Source: Nostocales cyanobacterium (lineage in GTDB: Bacteria; Cyanobacteriota; Cyanobacteriia; Cyanobacteriales; Nostocaceae). From it: DNA of 46,482 bases. A model generated the notes under the pieces. It saw only the letters and a list, made by a program, of their open reading frames with translations. It had not been told where the DNA came from and made no database searches. Numbering within the stretch: the first letter of the stretch is position 1; every line of letters starts with the position of its first letter. Where the stretch lies: the NCBI GenBank assembly GCA_004293145.1, contig RDYJ01000012.1:1-46482 (forward strand), given 5' to 3'. Of this stretch, positions 16,560-26,991 are shown piece after piece. The translations under genes and the position numbers were made by a program.

Positions 16560-16676
16560 GCCTTTTCTAATTGACTCCAAATAGTAAATTATAGCATTTC
16601 TAGAGAAAATATTTCAGTTAAGTAAATAGGTAAATCCCAAAAAAGCTGATTTATGGTAAGATTCTCTACATTATGT

Positions 16677-16901
16677 TTACTTCTTCCGTAGTCTATAGGT
16701 AATTCTCCCTTTGGTCAGGTCGTAGGGAGTTAACTCCACTTTGACGCGATCACCAGGTAAAATTTTGATGTAATTACGGCGAATTTTGCCGGAAATATGT
16801 GCCAAGACGTTAAAGCCGTTATCCAAGTCAACGCGAAACATTGCATTGGGTAATGACTCGGTTACCGTGCCTTCCATTTCAATCAAATCTTGTTTAGACA
16901 A
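16677..16901 (-). CDS. infA: Translation initiation factor IF-1
   Basis: 74 residues, an OB-fold protein that occupies the A site during initiation with IF-2 and IF-3. The sequence [40 protein letters not shown] and [19 protein letters not shown] is canonical. The start codon is TTG at 16901, with GAGGAA eight bases upstream; the only ATGs in frame lie inside the conserved fold, so TTG is required. A rare start codon on an initiation factor could limit its expression. It lies after adk with about 200 bases between, and precedes rpmJ. Confidence 0.96.
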
Positions 16902-17105
16902 GTTTTTTCCTCAACTCGATAATTTCCTGTTCCGTTGCCACAGATGCAATCGGTACTAATACACAACTTGCGAAATATATCAACAGTTTATTAATCTATC
17001 TTAGCTAAAAGAGAATGGGGACTGGGAAAAGGCGCTTATTTAAAAGAAAGAGAAATATTCATTCTCCCGTATTTTTCTGCTCCTTTGCTTTCCCGGACTG
17101 TCCCC

Positions 17106-17660
17106 TTAAGCCGCTATGACTTTTTTTAATTCGGTAGTGACTTCTTCTTGGGATTGATTGCCGTTGACCATCAGGAGCTGATGGAGATTGCCATAATAAT
17201 CAATCAAGGGTGCAGTTTCTGCGCGATAAACTTCTAATCGACGACGAATAATCTCTTCGCTATCATCTTTTCGCCCTCGTCCTAGTAACCGGGCGATAAC
17301 TACGTCATCTGGCACATCCAAATTGACTACTCTTTCGCCACCCTGACTGATTTTGTCCAGCAGTTCCCCCAAATAAACAGCTTGTGTCACTTTGCGGGGA
17401 AAGCCATCGAGTATCCAACCAGATTTGGCATCTGGTTGATTGAGGCGTTCCTGTACCAAATCTTGTACTAGCTGGTCAGGAACTAATTCACCGCCATCAA
17501 CATAACTTTGAGCTTTAATACCCAAAGGAGTTTGCTCTTTCATGGCTTGCCGTAATATTTCACCCGTAGAAATATGCGGAATATTCCAGAATTCAGCCAA
17601 GGTCTGAGCTTGAGTTCCTTTACCAGCACCCGGTGGTCCCAAGAAGATTAATCGCGTCAC
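17106..17660 (-). CDS. adk: Adenylate kinase
   Basis: 184 residues. It interconverts ATP + AMP and 2 ADP. The P-loop is [13 protein letters not shown] (residues 7-19), the AMP-binding part reads [12 protein letters not shown], followed by [14 protein letters not shown]; the LID is the short type ([18 protein letters not shown]), without the zinc-binding long lid, as in other cyanobacterial forms of about 184 residues. The start is GTG at 17660, in the overlap TAGTG with the secY stop, so translation is coupled to SecY. The secY-adk order is shared with many bacteria. Confidence 0.98.
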   Translation of the reverse strand: MTRLIFLGPPGAGKGTQAQTLAEFWNIPHISTGEILRQAMKEQTPLGIKAQSYVDGGELVPDQLVQDLVQERLNQPDAKSGWILDGFPRKVTQAVYLGELLDKISQGGERVVNLDVPDDVVIARLLGRGRKDDSEEIIRRRLEVYRAETAPLIDYYGNLHQLLMVNGNQSQEEVTTELKKVIAA

Positions 17661-18973
17661 TATTGTTTCACCATTCCTTCATAGCGTTGAGAGATAACGT
17701 AGGTTTGAATTTGTCTTGCCGTATCAATCGCTACGCCCACTAAAATCAACAAAGAGGTAGCACCCAAACCTCTAAAAGTTGGCACGTTTAAAGTGCTTTC
17801 CACAGCGGTGGGGATAATTGCTACCAAACCCAAAAAGAGTGAGCCTAAAAAAGTCAGACGATTACTGACACGCTCAATATACTCACTGGTTGCCTTACCA
17901 GGGCGAATACCGGGAATACTAGACCCCATTTTCTTCAAGTTTTGCGCTACATCTACCGGGTTGAGAATCAACGAAGAATAGAAGTAACTAAAGAAAATAA
18001 TAGAAATCATGTAAACCAGAGCATAAACCCAAGAGCCAGAACCACTAGGACTCAGATAAGTGTTAACTATATTTGCCAAATCAGCATTTTTAGTGAAATT
18101 GGCAATCAGCAGTGGCAAACTGAGAATAGCAGCGGCAAAAATAATCGGCATCACACCGCCTTGATTCAGACGTAAAGGTAGGAAACTACGCTGTTCTGCC
18201 AATACGCGCCGACCAACTTGGCGACGAGCCGAAATAATGGGAATACGGCGCATGCCTTCCTGAACAAAGACAATACCAATAATGGTGGCCATGAAAACTA
18301 GGAGGAGGACGATGACACGACCAACTATTTCCCTGCCGCCAACTTGTACCAAATCGATGGTATCGCCCAAGGATTTAGGTAGAGAAGCCACAATATTCAC
18401 AAAAATCAACAAAGATGCGCCATTACCAATACCTCGTTCTGTGATCAGTTCTGATGCCCACATCACAAACATTGAACCAGCAGTGAGAGCGATCGCCGTT
18501 TCTGCTACGAACAGGGGACCTGGATTTAAGGCAAATTGTTGCAGGAATAATGCCGAAAAAGAAACACTTTGAACAACTGCCCAACCAGCAGAGACATAGC
18601 GAGTAATTTGCGATATTTTCCGCCGACCTGCTTCCCCTTCGTTTTTCTGTAAATTTTCTAAAGATGGAATGGCAGCAGTCAGTAATTGGATGATAATAGA
18701 CGCATTGATAAAGGGCAAAATCCCCAAGGCAAATACACCCAAAGTTGAGAGTCCACGTCCCGAGAATATATCCAATAAACCGAATATGGAATTATTGCCA
18801 GATATAGCTTCTGCAAATCTCTCGCGATTAATTCCTGGTACTGGCAGAAAAATGCCTAGACGCACCAAAATTAAAATACCGACAGTTACAAGCAGCCTGC
18901 CTCTCAGTCCAGCGGCTTGAGCCATCTGCATAAAAGTTTCTTGAGCCGTTGGGGCTTTATCTCGACTGATCAT
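17660..18973 (-). CDS. secY: Preprotein translocase subunit SecY
   Basis: 437 residues, ten membrane helices, forming the SecYEG channel in the plasma and thylakoid membranes. Signatures are [29 protein letters not shown] (helix 2), the cytoplasmic loop [15 protein letters not shown], and [20 protein letters not shown] with [13 protein letters not shown]. The ATG at 18973 follows rplO by about 65 bases. It overlaps adk by one base at the stop. Several plus-strand ORFs across this gene are shadows. SecG, the third channel subunit, is encoded at 42814 in this window. Confidence 0.98.
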   Translation of the reverse strand: MISRDKAPTAQETFMQMAQAAGLRGRLLVTVGILILVRLGIFLPVPGINRERFAEAISGNNSIFGLLDIFSGRGLSTLGVFALGILPFINASIIIQLLTAAIPSLENLQKNEGEAGRRKISQITRYVSAGWAVVQSVSFSALFLQQFALNPGPLFVAETAIALTAGSMFVMWASELITERGIGNGASLLIFVNIVASLPKSLGDTIDLVQVGGREIVGRVIVLLLVFMATIIGIVFVQEGMRRIPIISARRQVGRRVLAEQRSFLPLRLNQGGVMPIIFAAAILSLPLLIANFTKNADLANIVNTYLSPSGSGSWVYALVYMISIIFFSYFYSSLILNPVDVAQNLKKMGSSIPGIRPGKATSEYIERVSNRLTFLGSLFLGLVAIIPTAVESTLNVPTFRGLGATSLLILVGVAIDTARQIQTYVISQRYEGMVKQ

Positions 18974-19037
18974 AGAGTGCTACCTTTATAGTGAACCAGG
19001 CGCTGGAAGCGAGTTGACTAGCTGGGAGTGTCCTGGA

Positions 19038-19484
19038 TCAGTTTAAAACTTCACAACTCCCGCCAGCCGCCTCAATTTTGCTACGAGCTTGACCTGTGAA
19101 AGCTGCCGCTTGCACTTTGAGCGGAACGCCCAATTCCCCGTTACCTAATATTTTCAATGGACCTTTAACGGATGTAACAATACCCACTTCTTTCAAAGAA
19201 GCTAGAGTTACTTCTGAATTAGCAGCTAGGGAGGCCAACTTTTCTACATTTATCGTAGTGTAAATCTTACGATTAATGACGGGAAAGCCCTTGAGCTTGG
19301 GTATCCGGCGGTACAATGGCTGTTGACCACCTTCAAATCCCGGTCTGGTGCCGCTACCAGAGCGAGACTTTTGACCCCGCATACCTAGACCGGCACTGGC
19401 ACCTTGACCGGCAGAAATACCTCTACCTACACGCTTACGGCGTTTTTTCGAGCCTTTTTGGGGCTTAACATCGTTGAGTCTCAT
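19038..19484 (-). CDS. rplO: 50S ribosomal protein L15
   Basis: 148 residues. L15 is a late-assembly 50S protein with a long glycine-rich basic extension: [20 protein letters not shown], then [20 protein letters not shown]. The globular domain ends [18 protein letters not shown]. It directly follows rpsE: the rpmD (L30) gene found between them in many bacteria is absent. The 83-base gap upstream carries GGATTTT/AGATTTT-type heptamers. Downstream comes secY. Confidence 0.98.
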   Translation of the reverse strand: MRLNDVKPQKGSKKRRKRVGRGISAGQGASAGLGMRGQKSRSGSGTRPGFEGGQQPLYRRIPKLKGFPVINRKIYTTINVEKLASLAANSEVTLASLKEVGIVTSVKGPLKILGNGELGVPLKVQAAAFTGQARSKIEAAGGSCEVLN

Positions 19485-19567
19485 TTTGATTTGGGATTTT
19501 AGATTTGGGATTGATAATCTCGTTTTGCTTGTGGATTTTAGATAAAAAATCCAAGATCACAGCGTTA

Positions 19568-20092
19568 TTAAATATAGAGATTCTCGATGGCAATGCCCCG
19601 ATCTTCAGCGACTTCCGCAAATGTCCGCAGTGTAGATAGAGCATTAACAGCGGCTCTAGCGTTATTCAGAGGATTATTAGAGCCAAGTTGTTTAGCGAGA
19701 ACGTTACGTACTCCTGCCAACTCTAATACTGTCCGAACTGCACCACCAGCGATTACCCCTGTACCTGGTGCGGCTGGACGCATGATTACCTTAGCACCTC
19801 CACCTATACCATCGATGGGATGGGGGATGGAATTAGATTTGGTAATGGGAATATCAATTAGATGCTTTTTCCCATCGGCCACACCTTTCTTGACTGCACC
19901 AATTACATCAGAGGCTTTACCGACTCCCACACCAACTTGGCCGCGTTCATTACCCACGACGACAATTGCCCGGAAGCTGAGTTTTTTACCACCTTTGACG
20001 ACTTTACTAACACGACGGATTTGAATTACCCGTTCTTGCCAGTTAGTTTCTTCTTTTTTTGCTTTGTTTGCTTTACGACGACCCGTTGCCAT
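19568..20092 (-). CDS. rpsE: 30S ribosomal protein S5
   Basis: 174 residues from the chosen start. S5 lines the mRNA entry channel and affects decoding accuracy. It reads [20 protein letters not shown] (double-stranded-RNA-binding fold), [20 protein letters not shown], and [19 protein letters not shown]. The ORF track starts ten codons earlier at 20122, next to a GTCATTA repeat array; I prefer ATG 20092 ([10 protein letters not shown]), which matches the usual S5 N-terminus and has GAGAG upstream. It lies between rplR and rplO. Confidence 0.96.
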   Translation of the reverse strand: MATGRRKANKAKKEETNWQERVIQIRRVSKVVKGGKKLSFRAIVVVGNERGQVGVGVGKASDVIGAVKKGVADGKKHLIDIPITKSNSIPHPIDGIGGGAKVIMRPAAPGTGVIAGGAVRTVLELAGVRNVLAKQLGSNNPLNNARAAVNALSTLRTFAEVAEDRGIAIENLYI

Positions 20093-20117
20093 AATCAATG
20101 CTCTCTCAACGTTAGTT

Positions 20118-20152
20118 GTCATTAGTCATTAGTCATTAGTCATTAGTCATTA
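20118..20152. repeat. Heptamer repeat GTCATTA, five units
   Basis: Five perfect GTCATTA units in the rplR-rpsE gap. On the transcript strand they read TAATGAC, each with overlapping start and stop codons, the same unit as the arrays at 2920 and 25238. Confidence 0.9.
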
Positions 20153-20189
20153 GTTTTTGCCAACGCCTAACGCCCGATGCCTAATAACT

Positions 20190-20552
20190 TTAGAAATCTA
20201 AACCAGCTTCCCGTGCGGCTTCAGCTAGTGCTTTAATGCGACCATGATAGAGGTTGCCACCGCGATCAAAGACGACCTTGGTGATGCCTTTTTCTAAAGA
20301 GCGCACTGCTATTAACTTACCAACTTGGGCTGAGGCATCACAGTTAGCGCCAGAAGCCAAGTTAGATTTCAACTCTGGTTCTACGGTCGATGCAGCCACA
20401 ATGGTTTGATGTTGTGTATCGTCAATCACTTGAACATAAATATGCTCGTTGGATCGAAATACGGCTAGGCGTGGGCGTTCTGGGGAACCGCTAACTTTAC
20501 CACGCACGCGCCGATGGCGACGCTGTTTTGATTCTCTACGAGTAAGTTTCAT
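20190..20552 (-). CDS. rplR: 50S ribosomal protein L18
   Basis: 120 residues. L18 carries 5S rRNA to the 50S central protuberance with L5. The sequence shows [20 protein letters not shown] and [17 protein letters not shown] at the N-terminal half and [20 protein letters not shown] near the end, all family hallmarks. It starts two bases after the rplF stop, implying translational coupling, and is followed by a repeat-filled gap before rpsE. Confidence 0.98.
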   Translation of the reverse strand: MKLTRRESKQRRHRRVRGKVSGSPERPRLAVFRSNEHIYVQVIDDTQHQTIVAASTVEPELKSNLASGANCDASAQVGKLIAVRSLEKGITKVVFDRGGNLYHGRIKALAEAAREAGLDF

Positions 20553-20554
20553 GT

Positions 20555-21103
20555 TTACTTCTTACCTTTACCACCAGTCTTACCAGCTTTACGTCTGACC
20601 ACTTCACCGGCATAGCGAATGCCTTTACCCTTGTATGGTTCTGGTGGACGAACGGCACGAATTTTAGCTGCTGTGTTTCCTACCACTTCTTTGTCATAGC
20701 CACTAACGATGACGCTGGTGTTATTTTCCACAGCAAACTGAACTCCTTCTGGTGGCTCAATTTGTACTTGATGGCTATAACCGATATTTAACACCAGGTT
20801 ACGGCCTTGAACTTGGGCGCGATAACCGACCCCTTGAATTTCCAACCGACGTTGAAAACCAAGGGATACTCCTTCAACCATGTTGGCAACCAAGGTCCGG
20901 CTTAAACCGTGCATTTGCCTTGATGTACGGGTTTCATCCCGACGATTTACCAGTAATGTTTCCCCTTCTTGAGAAACGATGACATGAGCAGGTAGTTCAC
21001 GAGAAAGTTCTCCTTTTGGACCTTTCACTACTACCTTTGTGCCATCAATCGCCACTTGTACTTTGGCGGGAACAGTAATTGGACGTTTACCAATACGAGA
21101 CAT
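20555..21103 (-). CDS. rplF: 50S ribosomal protein L6
   Basis: 182 residues. L6 lies at the base of the L7/L12 stalk near the factor-binding centre. It has the two repeated L6 folds: [20 protein letters not shown] in the first, and [20 protein letters not shown] in the second, with the conserved [20 protein letters not shown] tail. It is separated from rpsH by about 98 bases holding a TCAGTTG heptamer array. The following rplR starts two bases after its stop. Confidence 0.98.
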   Translation of the reverse strand: MSRIGKRPITVPAKVQVAIDGTKVVVKGPKGELSRELPAHVIVSQEGETLLVNRRDETRTSRQMHGLSRTLVANMVEGVSLGFQRRLEIQGVGYRAQVQGRNLVLNIGYSHQVQIEPPEGVQFAVENNTSVIVSGYDKEVVGNTAAKIRAVRPPEPYKGKGIRYAGEVVRRKAGKTGGKGKK

Positions 21104-21129
21104 GACTTAATTTTGTCCTTTGTCCTTTG

Positions 21130-21170
21130 TCAGTTGTCAGTTGTCAGTTGTCAGTTGTCAGTTGTCAGTT
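21130..21170. repeat. Heptamer repeat TCAGTTG, nearly six units
   Basis: TCAGTTG tandem array filling the rpsH-rplF gap. In transcript orientation the unit is CAACTGA, which puts TGA in all three frames because seven is not a multiple of three. Confidence 0.92.
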
Positions 21171-21201
21171 TTAGGTGGAACTGACTGTTGACTATTGACG
21201 A

Positions 21202-21603
21202 CTACCAAACGTAGCAAAGCACTTCACCACCCAAGTTCTGACGACGCGCTTCGCGGTCTGTCATAATCCCACTGGATGTAGAAATAACGGCGATACCGAT
21301 ACCACCTAATACTCTGGGTAATTCTTTTCTGTTGGAGTAAACGCGCAGACCTGGTTTACTCACTCGCTTCAAGGCTGTGATTAGGGGTTGACGATTTTTA
21401 CCTTTGTATTTCAGGGAAATCACAAGGTTACGCTTTACCCCTTCTTCAGATTCCGCAATTTCAGCAATAAAGCCTTCTTGCTGTAGTACTTTGGCAATAC
21501 TACGAGTCATTTTTGTAGCTGGCACTAGTGTAGTTTGATGCCTTGCCAGGTTAGCATTGCGGATGCGCGTCAGCATATCTGCAATTGTGTCGTTAGCCGC
21601 CAT
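21202..21603 (-). CDS. rpsH: 30S ribosomal protein S8
   Basis: 133 residues. S8 binds helix 21 of 16S rRNA and is a primary assembly protein; in E. coli it also represses the spc operon, which cannot be tested here. It reads [20 protein letters not shown] at the start and [20 protein letters not shown] then EVLCYVW at the end. It follows rplE by 21 bases with no rpsN (S14) gene in between; S14 must be encoded elsewhere, as usual in cyanobacteria. Confidence 0.98.
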   Translation of the reverse strand: MAANDTIADMLTRIRNANLARHQTTLVPATKMTRSIAKVLQQEGFIAEIAESEEGVKRNLVISLKYKGKNRQPLITALKRVSKPGLRVYSNRKELPRVLGGIGIAVISTSSGIMTDREARRQNLGGEVLCYVW

Positions 21604-21624
21604 CGTTCCCTCTGTCTTATGAAC

Positions 21625-22173
21625 TTATTGATCGCGAAAGGGCATTCCCATTTCTTTTAGTAAGGCACGACCCTCTTCGTCGTTTTTCGCGGTGGTGATG
21701 ATAGAAATATCGAGACCACGGATTTGATCGATGCTGTCGTACTCGACTTCTGGAAAAATTAGCTGTTCGCGTACACCTAGAGTATAGTTACCACGCCCGT
21801 CAAAGCTTTTGGCACTAACACCGCGAAAATCACGGATTCTAGGTAATGCTAGGCTAACCAGTCGGTCGAGAAAGGCATACATCCGTTCGCCTCTGAGAGT
21901 CACCATGATGCCAACTGGCATACCTTGACGAATTTTGAAGCCAGCGATCGCCTTTTTAGCCCTTGTCACCACTGGCTTTTGACCAGTGATCAGGGCAATT
22001 TCGTTTAAAGATGCTTCTAATGCCTTAGCATTTTGAGCAGCTTCTCCCAAACCCCGGTTAATAGTTATTTTAGTTACCTTTGGCACTTGATGCACGTTGG
22101 TATACTGAAATTGTTGGGTTAGTTTGGGGACAATTGTCTCTTGGTATAAATTTTTGAGTCTGGTTGTCGCCAT
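21625..22173 (-). CDS. rplE: 50S ribosomal protein L5
   Basis: 182 residues. L5 binds 5S rRNA and contacts the P-site tRNA and the 30S head. It shows [40 protein letters not shown] and the C-terminal half [20 protein letters not shown]. It precedes rpsH by 21 bases. Upstream a 117-base AT-rich gap of TTAATTTTTAA-like repeats separates it from rplX. Confidence 0.98.
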   Translation of the reverse strand: MATTRLKNLYQETIVPKLTQQFQYTNVHQVPKVTKITINRGLGEAAQNAKALEASLNEIALITGQKPVVTRAKKAIAGFKIRQGMPVGIMVTLRGERMYAFLDRLVSLALPRIRDFRGVSAKSFDGRGNYTLGVREQLIFPEVEYDSIDQIRGLDISIITTAKNDEEGRALLKEMGMPFRDQ

Positions 22174-22290
22174 AGTTATTTGTCCTTATTCTCCCTGGGC
22201 TTGGTCAGGGTCACTTTGCTCCAATTAAAAATTAATAATTAAAAATCAAAAATGAACAACTTCAATTTTTTAATTTTTAATTTTGAATTG

Positions 22291-22638
22291 TTAATTGCTG
22301 AGTATTTCACCTGTTTTCTTGAGCATTCTCACTTTCTTGCCTTCAGCAGTGAAAGTGTAGCAGACACGACTAGCGACGTTTTGCTTAGTGGAATAAAGCA
22401 TGACGTTAGAGCTATGAATAGGAAATTCCTGGGTGACAATCTGCCCAGATTCTCCTTCTTGCTGAGGTTTAACGTGCTTTGTTTTGATATTCACACCTTT
22501 GACAAGGACTTTACTGAGTTGGGGTAATGCTTTAATCACTTCACCAACTTTACCTTTATCCTTACCAGCAATCACTTGTACAGTGTCGCCGGTTTTGACG
22601 TGCATTTTATGAAAAACTTTAGGTTGTGGCTTTGCCAT
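22291..22638 (-). CDS. rplX: 50S ribosomal protein L24
   Basis: 115 residues. L24 initiates 50S assembly at the 5' end of 23S rRNA. The KOW motif is [20 protein letters not shown], followed by [20 protein letters not shown]. The ATG at 22638 overlaps the rplN stop in TAATG, so L14 and L24 are translationally coupled. It ends with MLKKTGEIL, a normal cyanobacterial terminus. Confidence 0.98.
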   Translation of the reverse strand: MAKPQPKVFHKMHVKTGDTVQVIAGKDKGKVGEVIKALPQLSKVLVKGVNIKTKHVKPQQEGESGQIVTQEFPIHSSNVMLYSTKQNVASRVCYTFTAEGKKVRMLKKTGEILSN

Positions 22639-23006
22639 TACAGCACCTCCGGCGCGAGAGAAACTATTTTGGTAAAGTTTTTATCGCGTAATTCCCGTGC
22701 TACAGGTCCAAATACCCGTGTACCTCTGGGATTACCATCTTTGTTGATGATGACTGCGGCGTTATCATCAAACCGAATGCTCATGCCACTGTCCCTGTTG
22801 ATACTTTTTCTAGTACGAACAATTACAGCTTCCACAACATCAGACTTCTTCACAGCCATGTTGGGTGAGGACTCTTTAACAACAGCGATAATTTTATCGC
22901 CCACGCCACCGTATCGGCGATTACCTGCACCTAATACGCGGATACACATTAGTTTTTTGGCACCGCTATTATCTGCGACATTCAGATAAGTTTGGGGTTG
23001 AATCAC
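22638..23006 (-). CDS. rplN: 50S ribosomal protein L14
   Basis: 122 residues. L14 sits at the subunit interface. It opens [20 protein letters not shown] and contains [20 protein letters not shown] near the end, a very conserved signature. The start codon is GTG at 23006, with GGGAGA upstream; no ATG is available earlier. It ends by overlapping the rplX start. Confidence 0.98.
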   Translation of the reverse strand: MIQPQTYLNVADNSGAKKLMCIRVLGAGNRRYGGVGDKIIAVVKESSPNMAVKKSDVVEAVIVRTRKSINRDSGMSIRFDDNAAVIINKDGNPRGTRVFGPVARELRDKNFTKIVSLAPEVL

Positions 23007-23048
23007 AATTAGTCTCCCGGTTAGAGTTGTTACTTAGGTAACAACTAT

Positions 23049-23300
23049 TTATTTTGTAGCTTTAGCGTTGAGAATTTCTGTGATCTGCCAACGCTTGGTT
23101 TTGCTCAATGGTCTAGTTTCCTGAATGCGAACGCGATCGCCCACTTTACAGGTATTATCCTCATCATGAGCCTTATAGCGCCGGGTTCGGACTACGATTT
23201 TGCCGTACTTGGGGTGAGGAGCGCGGTTTTCAACAGCGACTACCACTGTTTTTTGCATTTTATCGCTCACTACCAAGCCAACACGTTCCTTGACTGCCAT
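23049..23300 (-). CDS. rpsQ: 30S ribosomal protein S17
   Basis: 83 residues, an OB-fold primary assembly protein of the 30S body. It reads [20 protein letters not shown], then the [17 protein letters not shown] loop, and [20 protein letters not shown]. The ATG at 23300 is preceded by GGAG eight bases upstream. It follows rpmC by six bases, so the two are co-translated. Confidence 0.98.
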   Translation of the reverse strand: MAVKERVGLVVSDKMQKTVVVAVENRAPHPKYGKIVVRTRRYKAHDEDNTCKVGDRVRIQETRPLSKTKRWQITEILNAKATK

Positions 23301-23306
23301 AATCTC

Positions 23307-23534
23307 CTACTTTTCTTCCTGAGTCGATTGACTTGCTGCCCGTTGGCGTTCTCCCTCTACTGTCAGCAGTTGGGCGAGGCGATGGCGGGCGTGTCTGAAC
23401 TGGTGGGGTTTTTCTAACTGTCTAGTAGCTTTTTGCAAGCGCAACTGGAATAGTTGTCTTTTAACAGCGACTATTTCCTCAGACAGCTTTTCGTCACTTA
23501 ATTCTCTAGCTTCTGAAATCTTGGGAAGAGGCAT
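23307..23534 (-). CDS. rpmC: 50S ribosomal protein L29
   Basis: 75 residues, mostly two helices, at the peptide tunnel exit next to L23. It has ARELSDEKLSEEIVAVKRQL and the helix FQLRLQKATRQLEKPHQFRH, then RHRLAQLLTVEGER. The C-terminal Gln/Ser-rich extension (AASQSTQEEK) goes beyond the E. coli form. It starts three bases after the rplP stop and precedes rpsQ by six, the usual tight L16-L29-S17 set. Confidence 0.97.
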   Translation of the reverse strand: MPLPKISEARELSDEKLSEEIVAVKRQLFQLRLQKATRQLEKPHQFRHARHRLAQLLTVEGERQRAASQSTQEEK

Positions 23535-23537
23535 AAC

Positions 23538-23963
23538 CTACTCCTGCTCCTGTGGTTGAGAGCGCACAATAAACTTGGTCTTAATTGGTAGCTTAGTATC
23601 AGCCAATCGCATGGCTTCACGAGCTATTTCTTCGGAAACACCAGCGATTTCAAACAAAATCCGCCCTGGTTTGACAACAGCTACCCAAAATTCTGGATTA
23701 CCTTTACCAGAACCCATCCGGGTTTCTGCGGGACGCATGGTTACAGGTTTATCAGGGAAAATCCGAATCCAGATTTTACCACCCCGACGAATGTAACGAG
23801 TCATTGCCCGACGGGAAGCTTCGATTTGCCGGGAAGTAATCCACGCTGGTTCTTGTGCCTGGAGGGCAAAATCCCCAAAGTTGAGCGTACTGCCACGGCT
23901 TGCTAGACCCTCCATGCGTCCGCGTTGTTGTTTGCGGAATTTAGTTCTTCTAGGACTTAACAT
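23538..23963 (-). CDS. rplP: 50S ribosomal protein L16
   Basis: 141 residues. L16 helps place A-site tRNA near the peptidyl transferase centre. It opens [20 protein letters not shown] and contains [20 protein letters not shown] followed by [19 protein letters not shown], both signatures of the family. It lies between rpsC and rpmC. The 52-base gap upstream carries short GGTAATT/AGTAATC repeats. Confidence 0.98.
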   Translation of the reverse strand: MLSPRRTKFRKQQRGRMEGLASRGSTLNFGDFALQAQEPAWITSRQIEASRRAMTRYIRRGGKIWIRIFPDKPVTMRPAETRMGSGKGNPEFWVAVVKPGRILFEIAGVSEEIAREAMRLADTKLPIKTKFIVRSQPQEQE

Positions 23964-24015
23964 GATTTGCTAATTGGTAATTAGTAATCGGTAATTGGCT
24001 TTTTCCTGTCACCTA

Positions 24016-24771
24016 TTACGCTTCATTTGAGCGATCTTCAAATTGCTGGCGACGACGTTGTTGTTGACGGCGACGGGGTTCGCGTTCCCGCGTGGTTGGT
24101 TGAGAAGGAAGTTCTTCTTGTCCGGGGATAATTTCTCCCTTAAACACCCAAACCTTAATCCCCAAAATCCCGTAAACTGTCTGCGCTGTGCAGCAAGAAT
24201 AGTCAATATCAGCCCGCAGGGTATGTAGAGGTACTCTACCTTCCCGTGTCCACTCTGTCCGGGCAATTTCCGCACCATTGAGCCGACCACCAACTTGAAC
24301 CTTAATCCCTTGAACTCCTGCTCTTTGGGCGCGTTGAATAGCTTGGCGAACTACACGACGGAAGGAAACACGGCGTTCTAGTTGTTGAGCAATGTATTCC
24401 GCAATCAAGTAGGCATCAGCATCAACTCGTTGAACTTCAACTACGTTAATGCGAATTTGGCGGTTGCTGCCCAGCATTTCTTGGAGTCCGGTACGCAGTG
24501 ATTCGATACCTTGTCCACCCCGACCTACTACAACACCTGGTCTGGCTGTCCGTACTTCTAGGTCAATTTGGTCAGCTTTGCGTTCAATGCGGATTTCCGA
24601 AATACCAGCATTGTTTTGAGCGGATCTACCCAGTTTTTGCTCTATGTATTTACGGAGTTTATGGTCTTCTTGTAGCAGTTCTGGATAGCGGTCAGGAACT
24701 GCAAACCAACGGGATTGATGTTCTTGTGTAATACCCAGACGAAAACCGACTGGATGAATTTTCTGTCCCAC
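24016..24771 (-). CDS. rpsC: 30S ribosomal protein S3
   Basis: 251 residues. S3 forms part of the mRNA entry tunnel with S4 and S5. The N-terminal part is [20 protein letters not shown]; a type II KH domain carries [20 protein letters not shown]; the C-terminal half has [21 protein letters not shown] strongly basic Arg/Gln tail ([16 protein letters not shown]...) extends beyond the E. coli protein. The start is GTG at 24771. It follows rplV by 57 bases. Confidence 0.98.
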   Translation of the reverse strand: MGQKIHPVGFRLGITQEHQSRWFAVPDRYPELLQEDHKLRKYIEQKLGRSAQNNAGISEIRIERKADQIDLEVRTARPGVVVGRGGQGIESLRTGLQEMLGSNRQIRINVVEVQRVDADAYLIAEYIAQQLERRVSFRRVVRQAIQRAQRAGVQGIKVQVGGRLNGAEIARTEWTREGRVPLHTLRADIDYSCCTAQTVYGILGIKVWVFKGEIIPGQEELPSQPTTREREPRRRQQQRRRQQFEDRSNEA

Positions 24772-24828
24772 AAATGCTTCCTCTAAAATTTCTTACTGTA
24801 CGCAATTTAGTTGTGTCAGTTTTTTTGC

Positions 24829-25191
24829 TTATTTAGCAGCGGTAGCACCAGCACCAACAGCGACAGTGATGTGACACGTCGGCTTGCGAATTTGGTAGGC
24901 TCGTCCCTGCGCTCTGGGTTGAAACCGTTTCAGGACTGGACCTTGGTCAGCAAAAGCCTGAGTGATAACTAGCTCCGCCCGATCTAAACCTTCATTATGT
25001 TCAGCATTAGCTGCTGCACTTCTCAACACCTTTAATACTGGATCACAAGCTCGGTAAGGCATGAATTCCAGGATGATGAGTGCTTCCCGATATGACCGTC
25101 CCCTGATTTGGTCAAGTACACGACGCACTTTATAGGGAGAAATGCGGATATAACGAGCGATCGCTTTAACTTCTGTAGTATCAGTTGCCAT
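24829..25191 (-). CDS. rplV: 50S ribosomal protein L22
   Basis: 120 residues from the chosen start. L22 lines the exit tunnel with an extended hairpin. The sequence has [40 protein letters not shown] and the hairpin [20 protein letters not shown]. The ORF track begins seven codons earlier at 25212, but GGAG lies eight bases before the ATG at 25191 ([10 protein letters not shown]), which also matches the family N-terminus, so I use it. Confidence 0.96.
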   Translation of the reverse strand: MATDTTEVKAIARYIRISPYKVRRVLDQIRGRSYREALIILEFMPYRACDPVLKVLRSAAANAEHNEGLDRAELVITQAFADQGPVLKRFQPRAQGRAYQIRKPTCHITVAVGAGATAAK

Positions 25192-25237
25192 AATTTTCTC
25201 CGTTTTGGTCATTTGTCATTGGTCATTTGTTCTTAGC

Positions 25238-25265
25238 TAATGACTAATGACTAATGACTAATGAC
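25238..25265. repeat. Heptamer repeat TAATGAC, four units
   Basis: Four perfect units at the end of rpsS; the last base pairs reach the rpsS stop. A neighbouring GTCATTT/GTCATTG set lies at 25208-25228. Same unit as at 2920 and (inverted) 20118. Confidence 0.88.
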
Positions 25266-25543
25266 TATCTCCCCGATTTTTTGTCACTTTTACCATGACC
25301 TCTGTAGGTGCGGGTTGGGGCAAATTCACCCAACTTATGTCCCACCATCTGCTCGTTCACAAACACTGGAACGTGTTGTTTTCCATTGTGAACAGCTATG
25401 GTATGACCTACCATCATAGGTAAAATTGTCGAGGCTCTTGACCAAGTTTTAATGACTTGCTTTTCGTTGTTAGCGTTCAGCTTTTCAATTTTGCTGAGTA
25501 AGTGATCAGCAACAAAAGGACCCTTTTTTAGAGAACGACCCAT
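25265..25543 (-). CDS. rpsS: 30S ribosomal protein S19
   Basis: 92 residues. S19 is in the 30S head with S13 and contacts the A-site finger. It begins [20 protein letters not shown], contains [20 protein letters not shown] and [20 protein letters not shown], and ends [10 protein letters not shown], all canonical. Its 136-base upstream gap to rplB is filled with TTTTGGA- and AAATCTA-type heptamers; the stop lies on a TAATGAC array. Confidence 0.98.
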   Translation of the reverse strand: MGRSLKKGPFVADHLLSKIEKLNANNEKQVIKTWSRASTILPMMVGHTIAVHNGKQHVPVFVNEQMVGHKLGEFAPTRTYRGHGKSDKKSGR

Positions 25544-25550
25544 AGTTTAA

Positions 25551-25572
25551 TTTTGGATTTTGGATTTTGGAT
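25551..25572. repeat. Heptamer repeat TTTTGGA, three units
   Basis: Three TTTTGGA units just upstream of rpsS, with further degenerate copies to about 25595 and AAATCTAAAATC copies at 25645-25680. Together they occupy most of the rplB-rpsS gap. Confidence 0.8.
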
Positions 25573-25679
25573 TGAGAATTTCGGATTTTGGATCATGAGG
25601 TTGCTTGCTCAGACTTCTCTAATATTGGGATGCCTACAAGTAGACCGAATCTAAAATCCAACATTTAAAATCTAAAATT

Positions 25680-26543
25680 CTAAGACTGACGACCACCGCG
25701 ACCGCGTTTAGAAGATTTACGACGGCGACGTACAATTAATTTAGAGCTTGCTTTCTTGCGCTTGCGGGTCTTAGCGCCTAAAGTTGGTTTACCCCAAGGT
25801 GTCACAGGTCCTGATCTACCGATGGGCGCTCTGCCTTCACCACCACCATGTGGGTGATCAACGGGGTTCATGACGCTACCTCTGACCTTGGGACGACGAC
25901 CCTTCCAGCGATTCCGTCCGGCTTTACCAGCACTCAGGTTTCTCGCGTCAGTGTTGCCTACTTGTCCAATGGTGGCGTAACATTCACGGCGAATCATACG
26001 AACTTCACCAGAAGGTAACTTAAGAGTTACATAATTACCTTCTTTAGCCACAACTTGGGCTGTAGCTCCAGCAGCACGGACAATTTGACCGCCTTTACCT
26101 GGAGTCATTTCCACGTTATGAACATTAGTACCCAAAGGAATCTTAGACAGAGGCAAGGCGTTACCATCTTCATAAGGAGCTTCAACGCCAGCAATAATTG
26201 TTGCGCCTACTTTCAAGCCATTGGGATGTAAAATATAGCGTTTTTCGCCATCTTCGTATACAACCAGAGCGATTCGCGCATTCCGGTTGGGATCGTATTC
26301 AATTGCTGTAACTGTAGCTGTAATGTCCCGTTTATCTCTCTTAAAATCGATAATCCGGTACAGCTGTTTGTGTCCGCCTCCCCGACGACGGCTGGTTATC
26401 CGCCCTTGATTGTTCCGACCTTTGGCACGATGTACTGATTCAGTCAGTGATTTTTCTGGCTCAGTTTTGGTGATTTCCGCAAAGTCGGAGATTGTAACTT
26501 GGCGAGTACTGGGGGTATAAGGGCGATAAGAACGAGTACCCAT
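25680..26543 (-). CDS. rplB: 50S ribosomal protein L2
   Basis: 287 residues. L2 is needed for subunit association and peptidyl transfer. It has [20 protein letters not shown], and the hallmark [20 protein letters not shown] with the conserved His, then [20 protein letters not shown]. The ATG at 26543 gives [15 protein letters not shown], the usual start. Upstream, 133 bases of GGATTTT/AATCTAA repeats separate it from rplW. Confidence 0.98.
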   Translation of the reverse strand: MGTRSYRPYTPSTRQVTISDFAEITKTEPEKSLTESVHRAKGRNNQGRITSRRRGGGHKQLYRIIDFKRDKRDITATVTAIEYDPNRNARIALVVYEDGEKRYILHPNGLKVGATIIAGVEAPYEDGNALPLSKIPLGTNVHNVEMTPGKGGQIVRAAGATAQVVAKEGNYVTLKLPSGEVRMIRRECYATIGQVGNTDARNLSAGKAGRNRWKGRRPKVRGSVMNPVDHPHGGGEGRAPIGRSGPVTPWGKPTLGAKTRKRKKASSKLIVRRRRKSSKRGRGGRQS

Positions 26544-26643
26544 AAGTAATTTTGAATTTCGGATTTTCGATTTGGGATTGAGAATTTTCTTGATTTCGAT
26601 GTTTGATTTTTAATTGTTGTTTGGCGATTATATTCATCACCCC

Positions 26644-26671
26644 AATCTAAAATCTAAAATCTAAAATCTAA
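26644..26671. repeat. Heptamer repeat AATCTAA, four units
   Basis: Four perfect AATCTAA units ending just before the rplW stop. On the transcript strand the unit is TTAGATT, with a TAG in all three frames. Confidence 0.9.
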
Positions 26672-26676
26672 AATTC

Positions 26677-26991
26677 TTAAACATCTGGGAAGAGAACTTG
26701 TCTGATTTTGTCTTCGTCCCCAGCTGCGACGGTGACAATAGCCCGCTTGTATTGGGGCTTAAAGCCGATAAACTTACCGACACGGCGCTTTTTACGAGGT
26801 GGTAAGGATGTATTGACTTTGACAACTTTGACTTGAAACAAGTCTTCAATTGCTGCTCTAATTTCTGGCTTGGTTGATTTGGGAGTGACTTCAAAAGTGT
26901 ATTTGTTTTGCTCCATCATGATGGTCGCCTTTTCGGTGAGAATTGGACGACGTACCAAGTCGGCGAGGTTACGGGGGTCAAAGTTAGGCAC
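26677..26991 (-). CDS. rplW: 50S ribosomal protein L23
   Basis: 104 residues. L23 stands at the tunnel exit and docks trigger factor and SRP. It reads [40 protein letters not shown] and the loop [20 protein letters not shown]. The start is GTG at 26991 in the sequence GTGCCTAA, so it overlaps the last eight bases of rplD, and GGAGG lies nine bases upstream. This is a clear case of coupled translation. Confidence 0.98.
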   Translation of the reverse strand: MPNFDPRNLADLVRRPILTEKATIMMEQNKYTFEVTPKSTKPEIRAAIEDLFQVKVVKVNTSLPPRKKRRVGKFIGFKPQYKRAIVTVAAGDEDKIRQVLFPDV

